Of a DNA stretch of 64,000 bases, positions 19,796-28,396 are shown in pieces. Origin of the DNA: Microbacterium pygmaeum (GTDB lineage Bacteria; Actinomycetota; Actinomycetes; Actinomycetales; Microbacteriaceae); assembly GCF_900100885.1 (NCBI RefSeq), contig NZ_LT629692.1:310001-374000 (forward strand), in the 5' to 3' direction. Numbering within the stretch: position 1 is the first letter of the stretch; each line of letters begins with the position of its first letter. The notes below the pieces were generated by a model that searched no databases, was not told the origin of the DNA, and saw only the letters and a list, made by a program, of their open reading frames with translations. A program made the position numbers and the translations under genes.

Positions 19796-22700
19796 TTATC
19801 GGGTGACGAGGAATCCGGAGATTCCCGTCGAGCCCTCGCGGGTGTCGCTGCCGGTGTAGTTCGCGACCACCACGTGGACGCCTCGCGACTGCTTCGGCAG
19901 TGCGAACGTCACCGCGCCGTCGGCGAGTGTGCCGGTGTACTTCTTCGCGTCCACCCACACCTCGACCGTGCCGGTCGCGGGCGTCTCACCGGCGGCCGAG
20001 ACCGCGACGGTCACCGTGTAGTCCTGCGATGACGTGCCGACGTAGCGGTTCATCGTGACCTTGGTGCTCGAGGCCGTCTTGACGAACACCTCGCCGGACA
20101 CCGCCACACCGGGGTTGATGTTGCCGGTCTGGGTCGCCGTGACCCGCACCGACAGCGCCGTTCCGACATCGGCCCGGACCACCTTGTACGTCGTCGCGGT
20201 CGCACCGTCGATCGGCTCGCCGTTTCGCAGCCACTGGTAGGCGAGCTGCACGTCTGCCGGATCCCACGTCCCCGGCTCAGCGGTCAGCGTCCTGCCCAGC
20301 TTGGGGGTGCCGCTCACCGTCGGTGCGGTGGTGGCCACCGGCGCCGCCGGACCCGCGTCGACCGTCAGCAGCGTACGGACGGAGGAGTCGCCGTACTGCA
20401 CGACGCCGAGGTACTCGGTGTCGGGCTGCAGGCCGGTCCATGACAGGGTGTACTCCGCCGTGGCTCCCTTGACCACCGACAGCGGGTTCGGGGTCGCGGT
20501 GAACGAGCCCTCTCCGCCGGGGCTGACCACGGCTGCGGTCATGTCCCAGGTCATCGGGTTCGGCGTCGAATACATGTTCGCGACGATCAGGTACACGCCT
20601 GCCGTGGGGTCCGGGATCGTCACCTGCTCGTCCGCGGATGCCGTCGCCGACGCCCAGCGCTGGTAGTACGACGTGTCCTCACGGCTCACGACCCGGTACA
20701 CCGTGAGGTCGAGGTCGCTCCCGGCATCGTCCGACGAGTCCAGGATGAACTGGGCCAGCGTCGCACCCTCGGGCACGTCGACGAACCAGGTCACGTCTCC
20801 GTTCTCGTCGCCGGACTGCTCATTGCCGGAATGCCCGGCGACCGGGTTGTCCGGGTCGGTCAGCAGCGTCACCGGCGCGAGTCCGGTCAGGTTGAGCGCG
20901 AGATCACCCGTGATGCCGGATTCGATCGTCACCGGCGTGCTGCCGGTGATGCCCTGGCCGGTGACGTTGGCCGGAGCATCCGCCGTCGCCGGCTGGACGG
21001 CCAGTGGCGAGCGCACCGTGATCCCGTTGTCGCCGGTCCAGGTGAGCAAGCCCGTCGCCCACTGCTCGACCGGAGCCGAGCTGTTGTTGAAGGTCACCGT
21101 GAAGGTGGCCTCCTCGCCGGCTGCGACCGTGAACGACGACGGCTCGACGGTGACGTCGACGCCCGGGATGGACGCGTCGGCCGTGTAGGTGCCGCCTGTG
21201 GTGGCGGTCACCGTGCGGGTGACCGACTGCTGCTTGGACAGCGTGCCGATCGCGATGGAGGCGAGGTTCAGGTCGCTGCCGTCGATGTAGTCCTCGGGCT
21301 CGATGCCGTTGAAGTCGGCAAGGCCAAGGCCCTCCACGAAGCCCGCCCAGTCGCGGGGCCCGTTGAGGTAAAGAAGCCCCGCGTCGAGGTACTTCGTCGG
21401 GTCGACGTGGCCGGCACCCTGTTCGAACGGATCGGTGTTGGTGGAGCCGTCGCTGTTGACCGTGTCGTACGCGGTGGTCATCAGCGCGGACTTGACCTCA
21501 TCCGGCGTAGCCAGCGGGTTGTCGCCGAGGTACAGCGCCCCCAGACCTGCCACGTGCGGGGAGGACATCGAGGTGCCCGAGAGGAACTCCCACGTCGGCT
21601 CCTCGGCCGGACCGTTGTGCGCGGCCGCGAGGATCGCGACACCGGGCGCCGTGACGTCCGGCTTCAGGATGTCGCTGCCGTCGGCGAGCATCGGGCCGCG
21701 GCTGGAGAAGCCCGCGATCACCGGGGTCGGCGTGACGACGCCGGTGGTGTTGCCGCTGACCAGCGACACCGTGGCACCGGCGGTACGGGCCCACGCGATG
21801 ATCGCGTCACGGTACTGCGCGTCGATGTGGACGGTCGGCACCAAGTGGAAGTCGTTGTCCAGCGAACCCGGAACGACATTGACCAGCACCATGCCGATAC
21901 CGCCGGCTGCTGCGACGGCTTCGGACTTCTCGACGCGGGCGTTCGTGCCCCGGTCGCAGACGACGATCTTGCCGCCGACCTTCGCGGGGTCCAGGGAATC
22001 CAGGAAGCAGAGGCTCGCGTCGGCCACGCTGGCGTCCGCCGCCGCGGCATCCCCCGCGTAGATCACCTCGCCGGTGACCGTCTCACCGAACGGCACCGAG
22101 ACGGTGGCGCCTGCGGCCTGCTGCCCGTTCCATTGGACCGTGCCTTCGTAGGTGGGGATCGTGGATGCCGCGACCGTCGTGTACCAGGGTGACGCGTGAT
22201 CGGCCGTGGCGGAGTCGGGTCCGTCGTTGCCGGCGCTCACCGAGACGAAGACGCCCGCGAGGGCGGCGTTGAAGAACACCTGGTCGTCCGGTGCCCACGT
22301 CGTGGTGGCCGCGCCACCGCCGATGGAGTAGTTGATGACGTCGACGCCGTCGTTCACGGCGGCGTCGATGGCGGCGAGCAGATCGCTCAGCGCGCAGATG
22401 TCGTCGGTGGTGACCAGCGGGTCGGGACCGACGAAGCAGGCCTTGTACGCGGCGACCTTGGCGGCGGGAGCGACCCCGGAGATGAGACCGAAGTCCGTTC
22501 CGGACACACTCGCCGCGACGCCGTTCTCACCGGCCGCGGTGCTCGCGGTGTGCGAGCCGTGTCCGTCGCCGTCACGCGGCGACAGGTAGTCGGGACCGAA
22601 GTCGAAACCGGCCGCGGCGGCACCGCTGGAGAAGTACTGCGCGCCGATCAGCTTGGTCGAGTACGCGTCGTCGCTCCAGTCCTCACCGCTCACGCGGGCG

Positions 22701-23380
22701 CTGATGAACTGGTTGCCGTCGGCCTTGTCGAAGACGACGTTGTTGCCGTCGAGATACGGCTCACCCGTCCCCGGATCGGTGCCGAGAGGCTCACCGGCGA
22801 AGGACGGGTTCTCCGGGGCGATGCCGGTGTCCACGACGCCGACGACGACGCCCTTGCCCGCCTCGCTGATTCCGCCGAGCTCCGACCACACGCCTCCCTC
22901 GCCCTCCAGGCCCAGGAACTGGGTGGACGGCACGGCGTCGGGGTGACGGATCTCGTCGGGGTAGACGCCCTTGACGCCGTCGCTGCCGGCGACCTTCGCG
23001 GCCTCTTCTGGCGACATCGCGGCACTGAAGCCGTTGAGGGTGATCTGGTACGTCGCCTGGGTCTCGACGCCGGCGGCGGCCGCGACCTCCTGCTGCCGAT
23101 CCTCGAGGAACGACGCATACTCCTGCACCTTGCTGGACTGCGTATCGAGCTTCTGGCCGGCCTCTGGCTTGGTCGGCGCGAGGCCGGCTTCGCCGCCGTC
23201 ATAGGCCGCCGCGGGCTCTTCTTCGAGGAGCACGATGTACGAGCCGGTAGGCGAATCGATGGGGGTCGGGGGTGTCACCTCCCCTGCGGGCGTCGCGCCG
23301 AAGCTGGCGGATGTTGCAGAGCCGGTGAACAGAGCGGCGAGTGTGACGACCGCTGCTGCTCGCACGGAATATCGACCCAT
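19796..23380 (-). CDS. Secreted subtilisin-like serine protease (S8) with PA and Ig-like domains
   Basis: This 1194-residue protein has a signal peptide (about residues 1-29) and an inhibitor I9-type propeptide. The S8 catalytic domain shows Asp184 (VVGVVDTG), His274 (DGHGSHTAS) and Ser604 (LSGTSMSSPHVAG). A protease-associated domain is inserted at about 430-545. After the catalytic domain come fibronectin-like segments, a PPC-type domain (about 860-960, 'VTWFVDVPEGATLAQFILDS') and a bacterial Ig-like module ('YQWLRNGEPIDGATATTYKV'). There is no LPxTG motif or C-terminal membrane anchor, so it is probably released. It is likely a broad-specificity extracellular protease for nutrient acquisition. 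ATG 23380 fits the signal peptide better than the longer frame. Confidence 0.93.
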   Translation of the reverse strand: MGRYSVRAAAVVTLAALFTGSATSASFGATPAGEVTPPTPIDSPTGSYIVLLEEEPAAAYDGGEAGLAPTKPEAGQKLDTQSSKVQEYASFLEDRQQEVAAAAGVETQATYQITLNGFSAAMSPEEAAKVAGSDGVKGVYPDEIRHPDAVPSTQFLGLEGEGGVWSELGGISEAGKGVVVGVVDTGIAPENPSFAGEPLGTDPGTGEPYLDGNNVVFDKADGNQFISARVSGEDWSDDAYSTKLIGAQYFSSGAAAAGFDFGPDYLSPRDGDGHGSHTASTAAGENGVAASVSGTDFGLISGVAPAAKVAAYKACFVGPDPLVTTDDICALSDLLAAIDAAVNDGVDVINYSIGGGAATTTWAPDDQVFFNAALAGVFVSVSAGNDGPDSATADHASPWYTTVAASTIPTYEGTVQWNGQQAAGATVSVPFGETVTGEVIYAGDAAAADASVADASLCFLDSLDPAKVGGKIVVCDRGTNARVEKSEAVAAAGGIGMVLVNVVPGSLDNDFHLVPTVHIDAQYRDAIIAWARTAGATVSLVSGNTTGVVTPTPVIAGFSSRGPMLADGSDILKPDVTAPGVAILAAAHNGPAEEPTWEFLSGTSMSSPHVAGLGALYLGDNPLATPDEVKSALMTTAYDTVNSDGSTNTDPFEQGAGHVDPTKYLDAGLLYLNGPRDWAGFVEGLGLADFNGIEPEDYIDGSDLNLASIAIGTLSKQQSVTRTVTATTGGTYTADASIPGVDVTVEPSSFTVAAGEEATFTVTFNNSSAPVEQWATGLLTWTGDNGITVRSPLAVQPATADAPANVTGQGITGSTPVTIESGITGDLALNLTGLAPVTLLTDPDNPVAGHSGNEQSGDENGDVTWFVDVPEGATLAQFILDSSDDAGSDLDLTVYRVVSREDTSYYQRWASATASADEQVTIPDPTAGVYLIVANMYSTPNPMTWDMTAAVVSPGGEGSFTATPNPLSVVKGATAEYTLSWTGLQPDTEYLGVVQYGDSSVRTLLTVDAGPAAPVATTAPTVSGTPKLGRTLTAEPGTWDPADVQLAYQWLRNGEPIDGATATTYKVVRADVGTALSVRVTATQTGNINPGVAVSGEVFVKTASSTKVTMNRYVGTSSQDYTVTVAVSAAGETPATGTVEVWVDAKKYTGTLADGAVTFALPKQSRGVHVVVANYTGSDTREGSTGISGFLVTR

Positions 23381-23530
23381 GTGTGGACTCCCGGGGAGGT
23401 GAGTGTGAGAGGAGACCGCGCGGCATCGTCGGCGCGCAGCCAATGCCAACGTAACTCTCAGGCCACTCACAGCGACCCTCCCTGTGTGAGAATCAGATGA
23501 GAGAGCAAACGTTACGCTTGGCAGGTGGCC

Positions 23531-24076
23531 ATGTCATCACGCCTGCCGACGAGCGTTCTGCTCACCTGTGCGGCGATCGGCGTGGCAACCGGCATCGTCG
23601 GCGGGATCGCCGGGTGGCTCACCCCGGTGGTGCTCCTTTCTTTCGCACCGCTGTACGGCCTGCTGCTCGGGTCGCACGTGCTGCCGGGCATCATCGCCCA
23701 GGAAGCCCTCCGCCGCCCGTTCGTGGCGATCATCACGCACCTGTTCGCGGCCCTCGTGGCCAGCGCGTTCAACCCGACGTGGGCGCCGAGGTTCATCGGC
23801 ACCGCGCTCCTGTTCGGCGCCATCCAGGAGGGCGTGGCGGCACTCACCCGCTACCGCGTGTGGGGGCCGTGGCGATTCTTCATCTCCGGCGGGATCATCG
23901 GCGTGCTGGTGGCCGTCGTCGTCTTCTTCGCCGCGGACCTGGCCCGGTTCCCGGTGTGGCTGCAGATCAGCTACCTCGTGCTGTCGGTGCTCGGCCCGGT
24001 TGCCTGGACCGCTGTGGGCCTGGCCATCGGCGCGGGGCTGCGTCGCGCGGGTGTTCCACGCCGATCCGCTCGCTGA
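23531..24076 (+). CDS. ECF transporter S component (YkoE-like), first copy
   Basis: This 181-residue, very hydrophobic protein has about five membrane spans. It resembles YkoE-type substrate-binding (S) subunits of energy-coupling-factor transporters: the N terminus 'LLTCAAIGVATGIVGG' is nearly shared with the second S-component-like protein encoded at 27714 ('LLTCAAIGVAGGILLW'), and both carry a 'PVW.QI' segment in the last third. It lies just upstream of the ATPase and T-component genes. YkoE is assigned to thiamine or its HMP precursor in Bacillus, but the flavoreductase in this cluster suggests a different ligand. An in-frame GTG lies 6 bases upstream of the chosen ATG. Confidence 0.8.
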   Translation: MSSRLPTSVLLTCAAIGVATGIVGGIAGWLTPVVLLSFAPLYGLLLGSHVLPGIIAQEALRRPFVAIITHLFAALVASAFNPTWAPRFIGTALLFGAIQEGVAALTRYRVWGPWRFFISGGIIGVLVAVVVFFAADLARFPVWLQISYLVLSVLGPVAWTAVGLAIGAGLRRAGVPRRSAR

Positions 24077-24095
24077 CACGCTTCCGGCCGCTCGG

Positions 24096-24114
24096 TAAGG
24101 GTGGGCTAAGTTAG
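24096..24114 (+). promoter_or_regulatory. Candidate IdeR/DtxR iron box
   Basis: The 19 bases TAAGGGTGGGCTAAGTTAG match 14 of 19 positions of the DtxR/IdeR consensus TWAGGTTAGSCTAACCTWA, including the central GGCTAA. The site is 33 bases upstream of the ATPase start codon, where an iron-responsive repressor would block transcription. The match is partial and one arm is weak, so this is a candidate only. Confidence 0.4.
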
Positions 24115-24146
24115 GGGAGACTCAGTCCCTCCTCCGAGATGATCCC

Positions 24147-25928
24147 GTGACCGCATCAGAGCGTGACGTGTCCGCCGCGCTCGCGGCGGCCCGCACCGTC
24201 CAGCCGCTGCTGCGTGTCCGCGACCTCGCGATCACGCACGAGGGGGAGGACGCCGCAACCCCGGCATCCGTCTCCTTCGATGTCTCCCCGGGTGAGGTCG
24301 TGCTGCTGCTGGGCCCGAGCGGATCCGGCAAGTCCACGCTGACGCTCGCCCTGAACGGACTCATTCCCCAGGCCGTACCCGCCGAGGTCGCCGGGACCAT
24401 CGAGGTGGGCAGGCGCGCGGCATCCGACACGACCGTCGCCCAACTCAGCACACGGGTGGCGATGGTCTTCCAGGACCCGGACGCGCAGCTGGTGACCGGC
24501 ACGCTGCTGGATGAGGTGGCCTTCGGACCCGAGAACCTGCGGATGCCGCTCGCCGACGTCCTCGCGCGCGCGGAGTCCGCGCTGCGCCGCGTCGGGCTCT
24601 GGGACCGACGCGCCGAGAATCCCGATCGGCTGTCCGGCGGCGGTCGACAACGGCTCGCGATCGCGTGCGCCCTCGCGATGGGCTCGCCCCTGCTGGTGCT
24701 CGACGAACCCACCGCGAACCTCGACCCGCAGGGCATCGAGGACGTCTACGCGGCGCTGGCAGACCTGGTCGCCGACGGTGACCGGGCCATCCTCCTCGTC
24801 GAACACAATCTCGACGCAGCGGTCGGACTCGTCGATCGGGTGGTGGTGCTCGACCAGGACGGGCGACTCGCGGCGGACGGAACGGTCGATCAGGTGCTTC
24901 GTGCTCGCGCCGACGAATTGCACACGATGGGCGTGTGGCTGCCCACCTCGACACTGGCCGCCTTGCGACTGCGGGAAGCGGGCTATGCGTTCGACCCGCT
25001 GCCGCTGACGCCGGGCGAACTGCGTGCTGCGCTGGACGGTCTGCCGCCGGTCGCGGCGCATTCCGTCGGTGCGGCGCGTCCGGTCTCCGCGCGAGCGGAG
25101 CCAGACGACACGAACCCCCCGATCATCTCGGTCCGCGGCCTCACGGTGCATCGCCGGCGAACCCCGGTGCTGCACGACATCGACCTCGACGTGCGTCGCG
25201 GCGAGTTCGTCGCCGTGGTCGGCGCGAACGGCGCAGGCAAGACGACGCTGATCCAGGCCATCGGCGGCGTCATCACCCCGCCGCGCGGCAGCGTCTCCGT
25301 GGACGGCATCGATGTCGGGCGAGCCGACGCCCGCACCATGTCCCGGCACGTCGGCTTCGTGTTCCAGAACCCAGAGCATCAGTTCATCGCGCACACGGTC
25401 TACGACGAGATCGCCCACGGCCTGCGCCTGCAGCACCGATCCGAGGATGAGGTCCGGGAACGCACGGAGACGCTGCTGGACCGGTTCGGTCTGACGGCGA
25501 AGGCGGCCACCCACCCGTTCCTGCTCTCGGGCGGGCAGAAGCGCCGGCTCTCCGTGGGGACGGCGCTGGTCGCCGGCGCACCAGTCCTGGCGCTGGACGA
25601 GCCGACGTTCGGTCAGGACCGCGCGCGCGCCGACGAGCTGCTCGCGCTCCTTCGCGACCTGAATCGCGAGGGCACGACGATCGTCGTCGTCACCCACGAC
25701 ATGCAACTGGTGAGCGAGTACGCCGACCGCATGATCGTCCTGTCCGAGGGGGGCGTGATCGCCTCCGGCCCCACGTCGGAGCTCTTCGCCGACGAACACC
25801 TGATCGAGTGTGCCGGGCTGCGCCTGCCGCCGCTCGCCCGCGCCCTGCACGCCGTGCCGCGGCATCCGTCCCTCGAAGGCATCACCCGGCTGGCCGACCT
25901 GCCGGGGGCGGCGGGGTGGGTCGCGTGA
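24147..25928 (+). CDS. ECF transporter double ATPase (EcfA1-EcfA2 fusion, YkoD-like)
   Basis: This 593-residue protein contains two ABC ATPase domains. The first has Walker A GPSGSGKST, the signature LSGGGRQRLAIA and Walker B LLVLDEPTANLD; the second has GANGAGKTT, LSGGQKRRLSVG and VLALDEPTFGQD. It energises uptake together with the T component and an S component. The GTG start is preceded by a moderate ribosome binding site and a candidate iron box. Its TGA stop overlaps the GTG start of the T-component gene, showing tight coupling. The fused arrangement is that of YkoD in the Bacillus YkoEDC system. Confidence 0.92.
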   Translation: MTASERDVSAALAAARTVQPLLRVRDLAITHEGEDAATPASVSFDVSPGEVVLLLGPSGSGKSTLTLALNGLIPQAVPAEVAGTIEVGRRAASDTTVAQLSTRVAMVFQDPDAQLVTGTLLDEVAFGPENLRMPLADVLARAESALRRVGLWDRRAENPDRLSGGGRQRLAIACALAMGSPLLVLDEPTANLDPQGIEDVYAALADLVADGDRAILLVEHNLDAAVGLVDRVVVLDQDGRLAADGTVDQVLRARADELHTMGVWLPTSTLAALRLREAGYAFDPLPLTPGELRAALDGLPPVAAHSVGAARPVSARAEPDDTNPPIISVRGLTVHRRRTPVLHDIDLDVRRGEFVAVVGANGAGKTTLIQAIGGVITPPRGSVSVDGIDVGRADARTMSRHVGFVFQNPEHQFIAHTVYDEIAHGLRLQHRSEDEVRERTETLLDRFGLTAKAATHPFLLSGGQKRRLSVGTALVAGAPVLALDEPTFGQDRARADELLALLRDLNREGTTIVVVTHDMQLVSEYADRMIVLSEGGVIASGPTSELFADEHLIECAGLRLPPLARALHAVPRHPSLEGITRLADLPGAAGWVA

Positions 25929-26773
25929 GCGCCGAGCCGGCGGTCGCCGCCGAGATCCCGGGGTCGGCAGTGGACCCGTACGCCGATCGCGTGCCCGCTC
26001 CGCCGCTGCGCTTCCTGTACGGTCTCAATCCCCTCGTCAAGCTGCTGGCGCCGGTTCCGGCGATGGTCCTGCTCGTCTTCGTCCGCGACATCGCGACGCC
26101 GTCGGCCTTCCTCGCGCTCTCCTACGCTGTGCTGCTGGTCGGGGTGAACTTCACCCGACGGCTCGCCGCGATCCTGCTGCTCGCGGTGCCGCTGGGCATC
26201 CTGCTCCTCGGTGTCGGGTTCTCGCTCTGGACCGACGCGGCGCAGGTCGATTCGACGCCCGTCGTCGCACAACTCGGCGCATGGACGCTCTACCGCGGCG
26301 CGCTCGAGATCGGCTTCGCCAGCGCGTTCCGGATCGTGGCCATCATCGCCCTCGCCCTGCCGGCGGGGCTCAGCACGACCGGCCCCGACATCGTGCGCTC
26401 GACGGTCCAGCAGCTGCGCGTGCCGTACCGGATCGGCTACACGGCGCTGGCCGCGTTCCGCTTCGTGCCGCGGTTCGGGCACGAGCTCGAGGTGATCCGG
26501 CAGGCGCATCGCGTGCGCGGCGCGCACGGCGGCCGCGGCCCCTTCGCAACGGCGGCGCGGTGGACCGGGTACATCGTGCCGCTGCTGGCCGGAGCGATCC
26601 GGCACGCCGAGCGGGTCGCCCTCTCGATGGACGCCCGAGCGTTCGGCGCCTACCCCGACCGCACCGAGCGGCACCTCGTTCCGTTCCGCGCGCGGGACGT
26701 CGTCTTTGCGGTGCTGTTCCTGGCAGCATCCGCCGTCATCTTCGTCGCGCTGTTCCCGTGGGGACTCGGCTGA
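25925..26773 (+). CDS. ECF transporter T component (EcfT/CbiQ family)
   Basis: This 282-residue membrane protein begins after the coupling GTGA overlap with the ATPase gene. It shows the EcfT pattern: 'LYGLNPLVKLLAPVPAMV' near the start, several membrane spans, then 'ALAAFRFVPRFGHELEVIRQ' and 'AHRVRGAHGG'. Near the end, 'RHAERVALSMDARAFGAY' carries the Ala-Arg-Gly-like coupling helix that contacts the ATPase. It links the ATPase to the S components encoded on either side. Confidence 0.9.
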   Translation: MSAEPAVAAEIPGSAVDPYADRVPAPPLRFLYGLNPLVKLLAPVPAMVLLVFVRDIATPSAFLALSYAVLLVGVNFTRRLAAILLLAVPLGILLLGVGFSLWTDAAQVDSTPVVAQLGAWTLYRGALEIGFASAFRIVAIIALALPAGLSTTGPDIVRSTVQQLRVPYRIGYTALAAFRFVPRFGHELEVIRQAHRVRGAHGGRGPFATAARWTGYIVPLLAGAIRHAERVALSMDARAFGAYPDRTERHLVPFRARDVVFAVLFLAASAVIFVALFPWGLG

Positions 26774-26814
26774 CCGACGCATCCCGCCTCGTCCACCCCT
26801 CGATCGGAGCTCTC

Positions 26815-27717
26815 ATGGCCCAGGCCAGCCGTCTCGTCAAGCCCGCCACTCAGCGCCTCATCCACCTGACGGTGCTGCGCACGCAGCGCCTCTCGCAGCA
26901 TTGGATGCGAGTCACGCTCGGGGGCGGTGAGATCGAGCGGTTCGATCCGATGGGCTACGACCAGTGGTTCCGCATCTTCCTCCCGCTCGGCGGCGACGCC
27001 GGGCTCGAGCGGCTTCCCGCCAAGGCGCACAAGCTGTTCGGGTACTTGAAATACCTGCGGATCCCCGACGGGATGCGACCCGTCATGCGCAACTACTCGG
27101 TGCGCGAGTTCCGGCCGGCGGCGGACGGACGCGCCGCCGAGCTCGACGTCGACTTCGTCTTGCACGGGTCTGCGGCCGATGGCACCGCGGGGCCGGCGTC
27201 GCGATGGGCGGAGACCTGCGCGCCGGGCGAGAGCGTCGTGATCATCGACGAGGGCCTCGCCTTCAATCCCGAGCGCGGCACGGAGCAGGTCCTCCTGATC
27301 GCCGACGAGACCGGGCTGCCGGCGATCGCGTCGATCTGCGCGAGCCTGCCCGCCTCCGCGACGGGCCTGGTGATCATCGAGGTTCCCGCGCAGGAGGATG
27401 CCCTCGAGTTCGCCCGGCCGTCCGGGATCGAGGTGCAGTGGATCGTGCGCTCGGCGGGCGACACCCACCACGACGACAAGCCCGGCTCCCTCGCGCTGGC
27501 CGCGCTGGCGGCGATGCCGGACGCCGCGCTTCCGGCATCCCCCTTCCACGCCTACATCGTCGGAGAGCAGAGTCTGCCGACCGGGGCGCGCCGGCATCTC
27601 GTGTCCGAGCGCGGACTCGACAAGGATCTCGTGAGCTTCTGCGGGTACTGGCGGGTGGGGGCCGCCTCGCCCACCCCGAAGTCGCAGATCGCGTCGAACG
27701 TGGAGGCATCGGCATGA
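26815..27717 (+). CDS. Siderophore-interacting protein (SIP) family FAD flavoreductase
   Basis: This 300-residue protein belongs to the SIP family of FAD/NAD(P)H reductases. The FAD-binding signature is MRNYSVREF (near residues 92-100), preceded by 'DQWFRIFLPLGG'. The NAD(P)H-binding half contains 'VLLIADETGLPAIASI', and the C-terminal 'SFCGYWRVG' closes the fold, as in ViuB/FhuF-independent reductases. Such enzymes release iron by reducing ferric siderophores or haem-like complexes after uptake. The gene lies inside the ECF operon, between the T component and the second S component, whose ATG overlaps its stop. This strongly suggests the imported ligand contains iron or needs reduction; the ligand itself is not known. 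Confidence 0.88.
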   Translation: MAQASRLVKPATQRLIHLTVLRTQRLSQHWMRVTLGGGEIERFDPMGYDQWFRIFLPLGGDAGLERLPAKAHKLFGYLKYLRIPDGMRPVMRNYSVREFRPAADGRAAELDVDFVLHGSAADGTAGPASRWAETCAPGESVVIIDEGLAFNPERGTEQVLLIADETGLPAIASICASLPASATGLVIIEVPAQEDALEFARPSGIEVQWIVRSAGDTHHDDKPGSLALAALAAMPDAALPASPFHAYIVGEQSLPTGARRHLVSERGLDKDLVSFCGYWRVGAASPTPKSQIASNVEASA

Positions 27718-28289
27718 GCCGCGTGTCGACGGCCTACCTGCTGACGTGTGCGGCGATCGGCGTCGCCGGCGGGATACTCCTGTGGGGGGCGACCGGGCTC
27801 TCGACGCTGCTGTTCGCCACGGTCCCGTTCATCTCGGTCGCCCTGGCCGGACTGTGGCTGGTTCCTGCGGTGGTCGCGCTGCGTCTGCTGCAGCGGCCAC
27901 TTGCCGGGCTGCTGGTCGGACTGCTGTCCGGGCTCGTGGTCTTCCCGTACCTGTTCACGAACCTGTGGTGGGCGTTCTTCGCCGAGCTTCCGTTCCTGAT
28001 CGTGATCTACCGGTTCTGGAGCGTCTGGCAGCACTACGCCGGCGCGGTGGTGGTCGGCGTCGTCTATCCGATCCTCGCGGCGGCATCGTTCAATCTGTGG
28101 GCGATGCCGGTGTGGTCGCAGATCGGCTTCTTCGCGCTGACCCTGGCCAGCTGCGTGATCGGGACCGGGCTCGGCATCCTGATCGCCGACCGGCTGGCGC
28201 ACGCCGGGGTCGCGCGGCTGGCGCGACGCAAGCCGAAGGCCCTGGGGGTCGCGACGCCGACCGGGTCGGAGACGCCGACCGTGTCATAA
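27714..28289 (+). CDS. ECF transporter S-component-like membrane protein, second copy
   Basis: This 191-residue protein has five or six membrane spans and resembles the S component at 23531, sharing the N-terminal LLTCAAIGVA segment and the overall length. The start overlaps the stop of the SIP gene (ATGA), so it is co-translated with the flavoreductase. Two S subunits around one ATPase/T pair may mean two related ligands or one duplicated binding unit. Its Arg/Thr-rich C-terminal tail is cytoplasmic by prediction. Confidence 0.8.
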   Translation: MSRVSTAYLLTCAAIGVAGGILLWGATGLSTLLFATVPFISVALAGLWLVPAVVALRLLQRPLAGLLVGLLSGLVVFPYLFTNLWWAFFAELPFLIVIYRFWSVWQHYAGAVVVGVVYPILAAASFNLWAMPVWSQIGFFALTLASCVIGTGLGILIADRLAHAGVARLARRKPKALGVATPTGSETPTVS

Positions 28290-28396
28290 CTCCTTCTCGC
28301 TCTCGCGCGAGATGGCATCGATCCGCGGATTTCCGGGGCCGGACCGTCGCGCCCGGCGAGCGCAGGAGGAGTTCGTGTACGCCGGGCGCGTCCGTC

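Noticed and set aside
23471..23530. TPP or cobalamin riboswitch in front of the first ECF S-component gene
   Set aside because: The upstream region is only about 150 bases to the next start, and no thi-box or B12-box sequence can be seen.
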